Source: JBFJKD01 sp041600415
Lineage (GTDB): Bacteria > Pseudomonadota > Gammaproteobacteria > Pseudomonadales > Porticoccaceae
Assembly (NCBI GenBank): GCA_041600415.1
Contig: JBFIKF010000002.1
Coordinates: 419,293 to 483,292, forward strand
DNA length: 64,000 nt
Reading direction: 5' to 3'
Each line of letters begins with the position of its first letter. The stretch's first letter is position 1. Shown piece after piece: positions 14,753-24,124 of the stretch. A model generated the notes under the pieces. That model searched no databases. It worked only from the letters and a program-made list of their open reading frames with translations, and was not told the origin of the DNA. A program made the translations under genes and the position numbers.

Positions 14753-17350
14753 GTGCTCGAAGCCTACCGCCTCCATGTCGAGGAACGCGCTGCCATCGGC
14801 GTACCACCCAAACCCCTGAATGCCGAATGGACCAATGAACTTATCGCCCTGCTGAAAAATCCACCCAGCGGGGAGGAAGCGTTGCTTCTCGACCTGATTA
14901 CCCACCGTGTACCACCCGGCGTCGACGCCGCAGCCTACGTGAAAGCGGGTTTTCTGTCGGCCATCGTTAGCGGCGAAACGAGTTCCCCGTTAATTGATCG
15001 GCGCCAGGCCATCGAGCTACTGGGTATGATGCTGGGAGGCTACAATATCGCGACCCTGATTAACGCCCTGGACGATGCGGAACTGGGTCAACTGGCGGCG
15101 CAGCAACTCAAACAAACGCTATTGATGTTTGATGCTTTTCACGACGTAGCGGCAAAAGTTAAAGCTGGCAACGCCAACGCGCAGGCCGTGATGCAGTCCT
15201 GGGCAGACGCGGAGTGGTTCACCAGCCGCGCGCAAGTGCCGCCAAAGATTACCGCAACGGTGTTTAAGGTTACTGGAGAAACCAATACAGACGATCTCTC
15301 GCCTGCACCGGACGCCTGGTCGCGCCCGGACATTCCCCTGCACGCCAAGGCGATGTATAAAATTCCCCGGGATGGCATTCACAACACGGAACAACAAATC
15401 GCAGAGCTGGCTGAAAAAGGCTATCCGGTGGCTTTTGTCGGGGACGTGGTCGGCACCGGCTCCTCGCGCAAATCTGCCACCAACTCCGTGTTGTGGTACA
15501 TGGGCGACGACATACCCGGCGTACCCAACAAGAAAGCGGGCGGTATCTGTATCGGCGGCAAGGTCGCGCCAATCTTTTTTAACACCATGGAAGATTCCGG
15601 GGCGCTGGTTTTTGAAGCGCCGGTTGATCAGATCAACTACGGACAGGTGATCGACATTTTCCCGTATGAAGGCAAAATTCTGGACCACGACAGCGGTGCC
15701 GTCATATCGCAGTACACCCTCAAATCCAGCGTGCTGCTGGACGAGGTGCGCGCCGGGGGACGCATTAATCTGATCATCGGTCGCGGGCTGACCAAGCGTG
15801 CCCGGGAATACCTTGGCCTGCCTCCGTCGACGCTGTTTCAAACACCGGAACAACCCGCCGACACCGGCAAGGGCTACACCCTTGCCCAGAAAATGGTGGG
15901 CCGCGCCTGCGGCGTCCCCGGTGTTCGCCCCGGTACCTATTGTGAGCCGCAATTGACCACCGTGGGCTCTCAGGACACCACCGGACCCATGACCCGGGAT
16001 GAGCTCCAGGATCTGGCGTGCCTGGGTTTTTCCGCCGATCTGGTCATGCAATCGTTCTGTCACACCGCGGCCTACCCCAAGCCGGTGGACATCGAAACCC
16101 AGCACAGCCTGCCCGACTTTATCCGCAATCGCGGTGGCGTATCTCTGCGCCCGGGAGACGGGATTATTCACAGCTGGTTGAATCGCATGCTGTTACCGGA
16201 CACTGTCGGTACCGGTGGTGACTCCCATACCCGTTTCCCCATGGGTATCTCGTTTCCCGCGGGTTCCGGTCTGGTGGCATTTGCCGCCGCTACCGGGGTC
16301 ATGCCCCTGGACATGCCGGAGTCGGTGCTGGTGCGCTTCAAGGGCAAAATGCAACCGGGCATCACCCTGCGCGACCTGGTGCACGCCATTCCCTACTATG
16401 CCATCAAGCAAGGTGTGTTGACCGTCGAAAAAAAGGGCAAGAAGAATATTTTCTCAGGCCGCATTCTGGAAATTGAAGGCTTGCGGGGGCTGACCGTTGA
16501 ACAAGCTTTTGAATTATCTGACGCGTCCGCGGAACGTTCCGCCTCCGGTTGCACCATCAAAATGGAGCAGGCAGAAGTCGCTGAATACCTGCGCTCCAAT
16601 ATTACCCTGCTGCGCTGGATGATTACGGAAGGCTACGGCGACGTACGCACCCTGGAACGGCGGGCACGCAAAATGGAAGAGTGGCTTGCGGAGCCGCACC
16701 TGATGGAAGCCGATGCCGATGCGCAGTACAGCGAGATTATTGAAATTGACCTGGCCGATATCCGCGAACCGATCGTCTGTGCACCCAACGATCCGGACGA
16801 TGCCCGCCTGCTGTCGGAAGTTGCCGGCGATAAGGTCGACGAAGTATTTATTGGCTCGTGCATGACCAATATTGGCCACTTCAGAGCCGCCGGAAAATTG
16901 CTGGAACAACTCCAGCCAGGCGCACTACAGGCGCGCTTCTGGATCGTACCGCCGACCCGTATGGATGAACACACACTGATGGAAGAGGGTTACTACAATA
17001 TTTTCGGGCGGGCCGGCGCCCGTACGGAGATGCCGGGGTGCTCCCTGTGTATGGGTAATCAGGCGCGGGTGGCGGCCAACTCAACCGTGTTGTCGACCTC
17101 GACCCGCAACTTTCCCAACCGCCTGGGAGACGGCGCCAACGTCTACCTCACCTCAGCGGAACTTGCTGCCGTCGGCGGAATCCTCGGCCGCCTGCCGACC
17201 CCGGAAGAATATCTGGAATATGCGCAAAAGCTAGATTCAATGTCAGGTGAAATATATAACTATATGAATTTTAACCAAATTGAATCTTTCCAAAATGCAG
17301 CAGGTCAAGGCAAACTTATCGCTGCGGAGCAAATCGTGGAAGTGGCCTGA
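14753..17350 (+). CDS. acnB: Bifunctional aconitate hydratase 2 / 2-methylisocitrate dehydratase
   Basis: [4Fe-4S] TCA-cycle enzyme interconverting citrate and isocitrate. The 865-residue length fits AcnB, with the HEAT-like domain first (about 1-160), then the swivel domain and the catalytic core. Core motifs include SFCHTAAYPKPVD, GGDSHTRFPMGISFPAGSG and the cluster ligands in SCMTNIGHF and GCSLCMGNQARV. The GTG start at 14753 follows AGGA by about 8 nt and matches the canonical MLEAYR N-terminus. A rho-independent terminator lies ~70 bp downstream. Confidence 0.97.
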   Translation: MLEAYRLHVEERAAIGVPPKPLNAEWTNELIALLKNPPSGEEALLLDLITHRVPPGVDAAAYVKAGFLSAIVSGETSSPLIDRRQAIELLGMMLGGYNIATLINALDDAELGQLAAQQLKQTLLMFDAFHDVAAKVKAGNANAQAVMQSWADAEWFTSRAQVPPKITATVFKVTGETNTDDLSPAPDAWSRPDIPLHAKAMYKIPRDGIHNTEQQIAELAEKGYPVAFVGDVVGTGSSRKSATNSVLWYMGDDIPGVPNKKAGGICIGGKVAPIFFNTMEDSGALVFEAPVDQINYGQVIDIFPYEGKILDHDSGAVISQYTLKSSVLLDEVRAGGRINLIIGRGLTKRAREYLGLPPSTLFQTPEQPADTGKGYTLAQKMVGRACGVPGVRPGTYCEPQLTTVGSQDTTGPMTRDELQDLACLGFSADLVMQSFCHTAAYPKPVDIETQHSLPDFIRNRGGVSLRPGDGIIHSWLNRMLLPDTVGTGGDSHTRFPMGISFPAGSGLVAFAAATGVMPLDMPESVLVRFKGKMQPGITLRDLVHAIPYYAIKQGVLTVEKKGKKNIFSGRILEIEGLRGLTVEQAFELSDASAERSASGCTIKMEQAEVAEYLRSNITLLRWMITEGYGDVRTLERRARKMEEWLAEPHLMEADADAQYSEIIEIDLADIREPIVCAPNDPDDARLLSEVAGDKVDEVFIGSCMTNIGHFRAAGKLLEQLQPGALQARFWIVPPTRMDEHTLMEEGYYNIFGRAGARTEMPGCSLCMGNQARVAANSTVLSTSTRNFPNRLGDGANVYLTSAELAAVGGILGRLPTPEEYLEYAQKLDSMSGEIYNYMNFNQIESFQNAAGQGKLIAAEQIVEVA

Positions 17351-17417
17351 GCATCCCTCGACCGGGTTCAGGAGGACGCTCCAACCGGTTATAGCAGGGT
17401 TCTTAACCAGTAACGCT

Positions 17418-17440
17418 AAACCCCGCTACGGCGGGGTTTT
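17418..17440 (+). terminator. Rho-independent terminator of acnB
   Basis: The AACCCCGC stem, TACG loop and GCGGGGTT stem run into a T-rich tract about 70 bp after the acnB stop. Confidence 0.9.
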
Positions 17441-17504
17441 CATTTTCTCAGCACCCTGGCCGCGCATTAGACGGAGCTCGCGTGCCCATTCACTAAAATA
17501 TTGG

Positions 17505-17536
17505 TTGACATATCATCGTTGATATATCAACATATT
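17505..17536 (+). promoter_or_regulatory. emrAB-marR promoter with palindromic operator
   Basis: TTGACA (17505-17510) is a good -35. A perfect 12-bp palindrome TTGATATATCAA (17519-17530) and CATATT follow in the -10 region, just before the efflux operon. The operon's third gene is a MarR regulator, so autorepression by occlusion of this promoter is the simple reading (inference). Confidence 0.6.
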
Positions 17537-17548
17537 TTCTGAACCCTC

Positions 17549-18811
17549 ATGACCCTGCGCTTTTCTGTTCCCCGCCCGCTGGCGGCGGTCAACAAAGCAG
17601 CCGCACTCTGGAAACCTGTTATGCGTCGCCTGTCTACCCTGGTTCTTTTAATATTATGTCTCAGCGTTGCGAGTTATCTGATCACCCATTACCTGCAATC
17701 CCGCAAATCGGTATCCACCGATAATGCCTACATCTCGGGCAGTATTACCACAGTCAGTTCACAACTCGACGACATCGTGATGTGGGTGGGGGCCGATGCC
17801 GGTGATTTTGTGACAGCCGGCCAGGTTGTGGTGCGCCTGGACGGGGGTACGCCCATGAACAAGCTGGATCGGGCGAAAAGCGAACTGGCCGCAACCGTAC
17901 AGCTGGTCGCGGCTCTCAAACAACGCGTGCAGCGGCAACAGGCGGAGGTCAGACAGGCACAGGCCAGCTATGAGTTGGCCCGCAACGAGGCGCAACGCCG
18001 TAATAAGCTGGCCGCCAGAGGGATGGTCTCCAAAGAGGAACGGGATATCGCCGTACTGCGTCAGCGGGAAGCTCGGGCAGCGCTGGAAACAGCGCAACAA
18101 ATGCTCGCGGAGGCCACCATTAAAGCCGGGCATATGCCCATTGCCGAACACCCGCAAGTCCGGGGTGCGGCAGCGTTGGTGCGCGGCCTTTTTGCGGAAG
18201 TAAACAAAGGCGCAATTGTGGCGCCAGTGTCTGGACATGTCGCCAAAAGTTTTGTGTCCGCCGGTGACACCATTAAAACCGGGCAGCCACTCCTGCAACT
18301 GGTGCAACTGGATCAGACCTGGGTTGAAGCCAATTTCAAGGAAACCCAGCTACAGAACCTGCGCCTGGGGCAGCCGGTGGAAATTATTTCGGATCTGTAT
18401 GGCGAGGATATTGTCTACAACGGCGAAGTGATTGGCACCGGCACCGGCACCGGTTCCGCTTTTGCCCTGCTACCCGCGCAAAACGCTACTGGAAACTGGT
18501 TGAAAATCGTGCAACGGGTGCCGGTGCGTATTGCCTTTACTGACGCCCAAATACGCGATCACCCATTACCCATTGGCACGTCGTTAGCGGTCAAAATTGA
18601 TACGTCGTCCCAGGACGGACCACGCCTGAGCACAACACCTGCCACCCACAGCAGTGACGTTTCTGGCGTTTACAACTACTGGCGCGCGGGTGCGCGCGAT
18701 ATGGTTGAGGCGATTATTAGTGACAACCTGCCCAGCGCACAGGATGACAGGCAAACGCACCAGGTGGCCGCCAAACAACTTTCTGCCGATCAATTAGCTG
18801 CCAAAAAATGA
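17549..18811 (+). CDS. emrA: EmrA-type membrane fusion protein of a multidrug efflux pump
   Basis: Periplasmic adaptor (HlyD family) linking an MFS inner-membrane pump to an outer-membrane channel. One N-terminal membrane anchor (about 28-48) is followed by the lipoyl half-motif near VGADAGDFVTAGQVVVRLDGG, a long alpha-hairpin coiled coil rich in Gln/Ala/Arg (about 105-190), and the second half-motif APVSGHVAKSFVSAGDTIKTG. The C-terminal extension past ~355 is low-complexity. Its stop overlaps emrB by ATGA, so the two are translated together. At 420 residues it is slightly longer than E. coli EmrA. Confidence 0.9.
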   Translation: MTLRFSVPRPLAAVNKAAALWKPVMRRLSTLVLLILCLSVASYLITHYLQSRKSVSTDNAYISGSITTVSSQLDDIVMWVGADAGDFVTAGQVVVRLDGGTPMNKLDRAKSELAATVQLVAALKQRVQRQQAEVRQAQASYELARNEAQRRNKLAARGMVSKEERDIAVLRQREARAALETAQQMLAEATIKAGHMPIAEHPQVRGAAALVRGLFAEVNKGAIVAPVSGHVAKSFVSAGDTIKTGQPLLQLVQLDQTWVEANFKETQLQNLRLGQPVEIISDLYGEDIVYNGEVIGTGTGTGSAFALLPAQNATGNWLKIVQRVPVRIAFTDAQIRDHPLPIGTSLAVKIDTSSQDGPRLSTTPATHSSDVSGVYNYWRAGARDMVEAIISDNLPSAQDDRQTHQVAAKQLSADQLAAKK

Positions 18812-20352
18812 GCCCGGCCCCGCGGCTACCGCTGCTACTGACTGCCGTCGCTATCGCCGCAGCGAATTTTATGAATATTCTCGATACCACCATTGCGGTG
18901 GTGTCCCTGCCGGCGATTGCCGGAAGCCTCGGTGCCACGCCTTCCCAGGGCACCTGGGTACTGACCTCTTACGCAATTTGTCTGGCAGTCATGCTGCCCC
19001 TGAGTGGATGGATCTGTACCCGCTATGGCCAGATTAAAACGTTTGTCGTTTCTATTGGCGTGTTTACCCTGACTTCCTGGTTGTGCGGCATGAGTACCAA
19101 CTTTGAATTACTGGTATTTTTTCGCGCCCTGCAGGGGCTGTCCAGTGGGTTAATCGTGCCGTTATCGCAAATGGTATTGTTGCGGGTTTATCCACCGGAG
19201 CAACACGGTTTTGCCATCGGCCTGTGGAGTCTGACCGCCGGCGTAGCGCCGGTACTCGGTCCAATTATCGGCGGGTCTCTCACCGACACCGTCGGCTGGC
19301 AGTGGATTTTCTATATGAATATTCCCATAGGCCTGGTGTGTGGTTGGATCATATGGAGCAGCATGCACCACGCGGAAAGCGAGAAACTAAAAAAACCCGT
19401 GGATGGCGTGGGACTGATCCTGATGGCGACCACCGTGCTGTTGTTTCAGTTGATTATGGACAAAGGCCACGAGCTGGACTGGTTTGGATCACACCCTTTG
19501 CGCCTGGCATTAAATGTCGCGGTTATCGCTTTTGTGGGGCTGGTGGTGTGGGAGCGCAAGGAGCCCCACCCGATTATTGATTATTCCCTGCTTAAAGTGC
19601 CGAGCTATGTAGCCTGCACGGTGATGGCCGTAATTTTTTACATCACCTATTACACCACTACGGTGTTGTATCCCATCTGGATGCAGTCGGTACTGGGCTA
19701 CACGGCTACCTGGGCGGGACTGGCGATGGCTGGCACCAGCCTGGTGCCGTTGTTCGGCATGATGATCGTCGGCAAAAATCTGGCGCGTCTGAATTTGCGG
19801 CACCTGATTATCGTTGGTAGTCTGGTCGTAGCCTACGGTATATATCTGCAGTCGACTGCAAGTACCGACACCACGTTCAGCGCCATCTTTTACGCGCGAG
19901 TCATCATGGGCATCGGCTTTGGTTTTCTCTTTCCACCCTTAATGGCCCTGTCGCTGACCGGTATTCCAGCGGAAAAATCGGCGTCCGCCGCCGCATTTTT
20001 TAATTTTTTCCGTATGTTCGCTTCCAGTCTCGGCATTGCGATCGGCATTACCGTGTGGCAAAACCGCACCGTCTTCCATCGCCAGAGGCTGATTGAAGAT
20101 ATCTCCCTCTACAGCCCGACGAAAGAATCCGCGCTGGAACCCATCCTGGCCCTTACGGCCGGGAACGAATCGGCGATGTGGGCGGTGGTGGACCACCTGG
20201 CTTCTTTACAGGCATCGACCCTCGGGCTCGGCGATACGTTTATCGCCTGCGCCATCGCCTACGGAGCGATTATACTGTTAACACCTCTTGTACCGGCACG
20301 CATGCGACGCGCTCCGGCGCAACCACAGGCACAGGAAACGGCTCATGATTAA
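18808..20352 (+). CDS. emrB: EmrB/QacA-type MFS drug:H+ antiporter (DHA2, 14 TM)
   Basis: Inner-membrane exporter of hydrophobic toxicants. The 514-residue product has about 14 hydrophobic segments. The NFMNILDTTIAVVSLPAI motif D1 lies in TM1, GWICTRYGQIKTF is motif A, and GLWSLTAGVAPVLGPIIGG is motif C of drug antiporters. It overlaps emrA by 4 bp and marR by 8 bp, forming a tightly coupled three-gene efflux operon. Confidence 0.92.
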   Translation: MSPAPRLPLLLTAVAIAAANFMNILDTTIAVVSLPAIAGSLGATPSQGTWVLTSYAICLAVMLPLSGWICTRYGQIKTFVVSIGVFTLTSWLCGMSTNFELLVFFRALQGLSSGLIVPLSQMVLLRVYPPEQHGFAIGLWSLTAGVAPVLGPIIGGSLTDTVGWQWIFYMNIPIGLVCGWIIWSSMHHAESEKLKKPVDGVGLILMATTVLLFQLIMDKGHELDWFGSHPLRLALNVAVIAFVGLVVWERKEPHPIIDYSLLKVPSYVACTVMAVIFYITYYTTTVLYPIWMQSVLGYTATWAGLAMAGTSLVPLFGMMIVGKNLARLNLRHLIIVGSLVVAYGIYLQSTASTDTTFSAIFYARVIMGIGFGFLFPPLMALSLTGIPAEKSASAAAFFNFFRMFASSLGIAIGITVWQNRTVFHRQRLIEDISLYSPTKESALEPILALTAGNESAMWAVVDHLASLQASTLGLGDTFIACAIAYGAIILLTPLVPARMRRAPAQPQAQETAHD

Positions 20353-20797
20353 CCTGGCGGACAACCTGGTGCGCCATATCGGCATCCTCAACCGCTATAT
20401 GATGCGCGCGCTGGATGCGGAAATGGCACCGCTTGGCATCGGCGCCGGACGCTTTCGTTATTTGTTTATGCTCTATATCGACGATGGGCTCACGCAACAG
20501 GAAATAGCGTTTCGCCTGCAAGCCGACAAGGCGGCTGTGGCGCGTACCCTGGCGCAAATGGAACAACAGGGCTTTGTCGCACGCCGCAGGGACGACGGAG
20601 ACAAGCGTCTGACCCGCGTTTACCTCACCGCCAAATCCCGGGAATTGCGCAGTCACCTCGAACAGGCGGTACAGCGCGTCATTGAACACCTGACTGAAAG
20701 TCTTGAGCCCGCTCACAAAACTGCCGTGTCCTTAATCCTGCAACAGATGTCCGACTCACTGGTGACGGGCTACGATGTGGCGAATACGGGAAAGTAA
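20345..20797 (+). CDS. MarR-family transcriptional regulator of the efflux operon
   Basis: A 150-residue winged-helix protein. The recognition region is LTQQEIAFRLQADKAAVARTLAQMEQQG and the wing is RRRDDGDKRLTRVYLT, both typical of MarR. The start at 20345 lies within the last codons of emrB and gives the normal N-terminal length. As the last gene of the operon, and with a perfect palindrome at the operon promoter, it is probably a ligand-released autorepressor. Confidence 0.9.
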   Translation: MINLADNLVRHIGILNRYMMRALDAEMAPLGIGAGRFRYLFMLYIDDGLTQQEIAFRLQADKAAVARTLAQMEQQGFVARRRDDGDKRLTRVYLTAKSRELRSHLEQAVQRVIEHLTESLEPAHKTAVSLILQQMSDSLVTGYDVANTGK

Positions 20798-20905
20798 TCG
20801 CGGCATTTATTACAACGTCAATAAACGATCACAGCAAACGCCTCGAGAATTTACCCGCCAGAATAGCGCCCTTCGCAGTTACCCATAAACTCTCCGACGG
20901 GGGCC

Positions 20906-22105
20906 CTACATTATAATTTTTTTGTCGCGCAGTGCCTTTATCTGCTCAGTCGAAAAATTCAACAACTGAGATAATATTTCATCGCAATGCTGAGCCAGCA
21001 AAGGTGCCGGACTAAACGTATCACTCTGCGCACCAGAGAGCTTGACCGGATTGCCTGGGCCACGAGTAGTTTTACCGTGCGGGTGCGCGAGATCTACCAC
21101 CATATTGCGGTGCAAAACTTGTTGATCTCGCAGGGCTTCGCTGAAGTGATTGACTGGCGCGCAGGGTATACGTTTTTGCTCAAGCCGTCGTATCCAGTTG
21201 TCTGTAGTATCAGTCTTGAAAATTTCCTCCACCAAACATTCTATATAATCCTTAGCGGCGTATCGTCCCGGTTGGGTCAGGTATTTTTCGACGCGTAACT
21301 CGTCGCAGTCCAGCACATCCAATAGCCCCAACCAGAAGGAATCAAAAATTATCGCGATCACAATAAACCCGTCGCTGGTTTGAAAACGGTTGTAAGGTAC
21401 ATGTACAAAATGGGAATTGCCAATCGGCACCGGATCTTCTCCAGACAGAAAATGCATGGTTGCCATATAACTCAGCATGGATATTTGTGCGTCCAGCATT
21501 GAGATATCCACATGCTGACCAACCCCTGACGACTGTCTCTGAAATAATGCCGCCAACACACCTATCGCGCCAAACATACCGCCACCCAGGTCTCCTATCG
21601 GAAGCCCAGCCCGCACGGGATGCTCCGCATCTGTCCCGGTAATGGACATCCCGCCACCGTAGGCCTGTATCACCTGATCGAAGGCAGTACGTTTACTACC
21701 TGGACCAGTGGCACCAAACCCCGTAACTGAGCAGGTAACAATACGTGGATTGATCGAACTGAGATGCGCATAGTCAATGCACAGTTTTTGCGTGACACCA
21801 ACACTGAAGTTGTCAAACACCACGTCGGAAAGGCGCACCAACTGATAGAACAAATCCAGCCCCGTCGGTGATTTCAAATCCAGAGCAATACTTTTTTTAT
21901 TGCGATTAAGCGTTATAAAGTACGCTCCCATACCATCGAGAGAATTGTTTGGATCTGCGGCAAGCAATGGTCGCGTAGCTTCCCCGTGAAGCGGCTCGAT
22001 TTTTATCGTTTCCGCACCGAGATCAGCCAGAATCATTGTGCCGTAGGGGCCCGACAACATATGGGTCAGGTCCAGAACCCTTAGCCCTTCGAGCGGCTTA
22101 CTCAT
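20906..22105 (-). CDS. CaiB/BaiF (family III) CoA-transferase
   Basis: A 399-residue family III acyl-CoA:carboxylate CoA-transferase forming an interlocked dimer. The N-terminal LRVLDLTHMLSGPYGTMILADLGAETIKIEP and the FNRNKKSIALDLKS-like LNRNKKSIALDLKS motifs are present. The catalytic Asp is expected around GLPIGDLGGGMFG. It belongs to the wider formyl-CoA/carnitine-CoA/mesaconyl-CoA transferase group; the substrate cannot be told. No partner acyl-CoA gene is adjacent: it sits between the marR operon and an antiporter. The longer in-frame start at 22105 is kept. Confidence 0.88.
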   Translation of the reverse strand: MSKPLEGLRVLDLTHMLSGPYGTMILADLGAETIKIEPLHGEATRPLLAADPNNSLDGMGAYFITLNRNKKSIALDLKSPTGLDLFYQLVRLSDVVFDNFSVGVTQKLCIDYAHLSSINPRIVTCSVTGFGATGPGSKRTAFDQVIQAYGGGMSITGTDAEHPVRAGLPIGDLGGGMFGAIGVLAALFQRQSSGVGQHVDISMLDAQISMLSYMATMHFLSGEDPVPIGNSHFVHVPYNRFQTSDGFIVIAIIFDSFWLGLLDVLDCDELRVEKYLTQPGRYAAKDYIECLVEEIFKTDTTDNWIRRLEQKRIPCAPVNHFSEALRDQQVLHRNMVVDLAHPHGKTTRGPGNPVKLSGAQSDTFSPAPLLAQHCDEILSQLLNFSTEQIKALRDKKIIM

Positions 22106-22170
22106 GCGACCACTCGTTTAAGCAAAGATCATTACACGCGTGGTGGTCCAGAACTAATGCCGGGGCAAAT

Positions 22171-24003
22171 TTACGTCGCGACACTTTGCCCAGCCTGTTG
22201 CCCAGTGTCTCCAATACGACTCATCACCGATTCGGGGATCAGAGAAATTAACACCCACCCCGGTTTCACATCCGGAGAAAATGTGTCCGTAAAGGCGCGC
22301 AGACGATCTTTGTTGTCTATGGCAAATAATTTTATGACATTACCACCATAACGCTTTTCATAATCTGCCATGGTGAATTCTGCACCGAGGCGTGTCGCTT
22401 TTATCTCTCCCCCCTGACTCAACAGGCTCGCTAATTTTTGCGAGGTGACATCTTCCCCAAAAAGCCGCGGTGCCCGATAGACGTCCGCCAAACGCACCTT
22501 TTCAGACTCGTCCTTTTCCTCCGCGTTGCGCAAGGTAAATACCCGCTGCTTACCCAGTTCCGCACGATATTTTAGACACGCCAACGTGTTTAGCGCCGGC
22601 CGTCGGGACATCGCAAAAACTCGCCCAATACCCACCAGATCCAGGTGGCGGTCGGCGTGGGCCGATACCGGATTGCCAAAATAAGTCTGTAAACCGTCCA
22701 TGCGCGCGGCCTGAATATCGGACCAGTTGGTATCGGTCACCTTCACTCGAAAGCCCTTCTCCACGAGCACCTTGCCAATCGCCCTGGAGACACTATTCGC
22801 CCCTATAATCAACACCCCGCGCGGCTCTTCCTCGGCCACCCCCAACATTCGCGCCAGAGGTCGCGCGGTAAAACTCTGAAGCAACACCGTGACAATAATC
22901 ACCAGGAACGTCAGCGCCGCCAAACTGCTCGCTGCGGTATACCCAAGCTGTTCAAGTTTGATAGCAAACAGGGACGAAACTGCGGCAGCCACAATACCCC
23001 GCGGCGCAATCCAGCTGATCAACACTTTTTCCCGCCAACCGAGATCGCCGCGCAAGGTACTGGCCCACACCATTACCGGACGCGCCAGTAGAATAACCAA
23101 TAGTACCCCCACTGCTCCCCAGCCAAGGGCAATCAATTGCTGAAAATCGAGGCGCGCCGCCAGCACAATAAACAGTACCGAAATAATCAGCACCGACAGA
23201 CTTTCCTTAAAGCTGAGAATGTCGCTCATATCGAGATTTTTGGTATTTGCCAACCACACACCCATCACTGTGACGGCCAATAATCCCGATTCGTGGGCAA
23301 AGTGGTTGCTGAAGCTAAACACGCCGATTACCGCAGCGAGTGTAAAAACATTCTGCAAATATTCGGGCACCAGATGTCGCTTGAGTAGCCAGCCAAGTAC
23401 CAGCGCGCCGATGCCGCCGCTCAGGACCCCCAGACCCACAACCTGAAAAAATATTTCGAGTGAGCCACCGCGCACATCTGAAACAATGGCTTCGTAGATC
23501 AAAACCACAAACAGGGCGCCCAGCGGATCGATCAAAATCCCCTCCCAACGCAGAATATTACTGACCGCCGGAGTTGGTCGAACCGTACGCAGCAGGGGCA
23601 CCACCACGGTCGGCCCGGTGACCACAACCAGGGCGCCAAATAGTAGCGCCATCGGCCAGGAAAAATCGATGAACACCCAGGTGCCACCTGCAATCAATAA
23701 CCAATTGAGTACAGCACCCCAGCTCACCAGGTTGGTCACCGCCGAGCCGTGACCGCGAATATCGGAAAAGTGTAGCGTCAGTGCACCTTCAAACAACACT
23801 AGTGCCACGCCAATGGATACTAACGGAAACAAAATTTCCCCGAACATAACGTCCGGATTTAGCACACCGCTGACAGGCCCGGCCACGATGCCGATTAGCA
23901 ACAAAAAGACAATTGAGGGCAACTTGAGCCACCAGGCCAGCCACTGGGCACCGATACCTAACACGACAATCAAACCAATCAACAAACCCAGCGATTCGTG
24001 CAT
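22171..24003 (-). CDS. CPA1-type cation:proton antiporter with C-terminal RCK (TrkA-N) domain
   Basis: A 610-residue inner-membrane protein. About 12 hydrophobic segments (1-385) include an ALLFGALVVVTGPTVVVPLL helix and SWIAPRGIVAAAVSSL, features of Na+/H+ or K+/H+ exchangers. A cytosolic Rossmann/RCK-like domain (about 395-520, GVLIIGANSVSRAIGKVLVE) would bind NAD or nucleotide and gate the exchanger. It is monocistronic, with a bidirectional-looking hairpin separating it from the FTR1 gene upstream. Ion specificity cannot be told. Confidence 0.88.
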   Translation of the reverse strand: MHESLGLLIGLIVVLGIGAQWLAWWLKLPSIVFLLLIGIVAGPVSGVLNPDVMFGEILFPLVSIGVALVLFEGALTLHFSDIRGHGSAVTNLVSWGAVLNWLLIAGGTWVFIDFSWPMALLFGALVVVTGPTVVVPLLRTVRPTPAVSNILRWEGILIDPLGALFVVLIYEAIVSDVRGGSLEIFFQVVGLGVLSGGIGALVLGWLLKRHLVPEYLQNVFTLAAVIGVFSFSNHFAHESGLLAVTVMGVWLANTKNLDMSDILSFKESLSVLIISVLFIVLAARLDFQQLIALGWGAVGVLLVILLARPVMVWASTLRGDLGWREKVLISWIAPRGIVAAAVSSLFAIKLEQLGYTAASSLAALTFLVIIVTVLLQSFTARPLARMLGVAEEEPRGVLIIGANSVSRAIGKVLVEKGFRVKVTDTNWSDIQAARMDGLQTYFGNPVSAHADRHLDLVGIGRVFAMSRRPALNTLACLKYRAELGKQRVFTLRNAEEKDESEKVRLADVYRAPRLFGEDVTSQKLASLLSQGGEIKATRLGAEFTMADYEKRYGGNVIKLFAIDNKDRLRAFTDTFSPDVKPGWVLISLIPESVMSRIGDTGQQAGQSVAT

Positions 24004-24078
24004 GCATAGTTCTCTGTAAAATCAGGCGCCACAGTGCTTGACCACGAATCGTTTGTCAATTTACCGCCCGCTAATAAT

Positions 24079-24106
24079 AAAAAAGGCCGGTATTACCGGC
24101 CTTTTT
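24079..24106 (-). terminator. Rho-independent terminator of the iron-permease operon
   Basis: A symmetric hairpin AAAAAGGCCGG/CCGGCCTTTTT lies just past the FTR1 gene stop. A/T tracts on both sides would let it act in either direction. Confidence 0.9.
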
Positions 24107-24124
24107 GTGACGTGAAAGCAATGG

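Noticed and set aside
15119..16171. 350-aa open frame antisense to acnB
   Set aside because: Complementary to a certain gene; codon-bias artefact with no ribosome site or recognisable domain.
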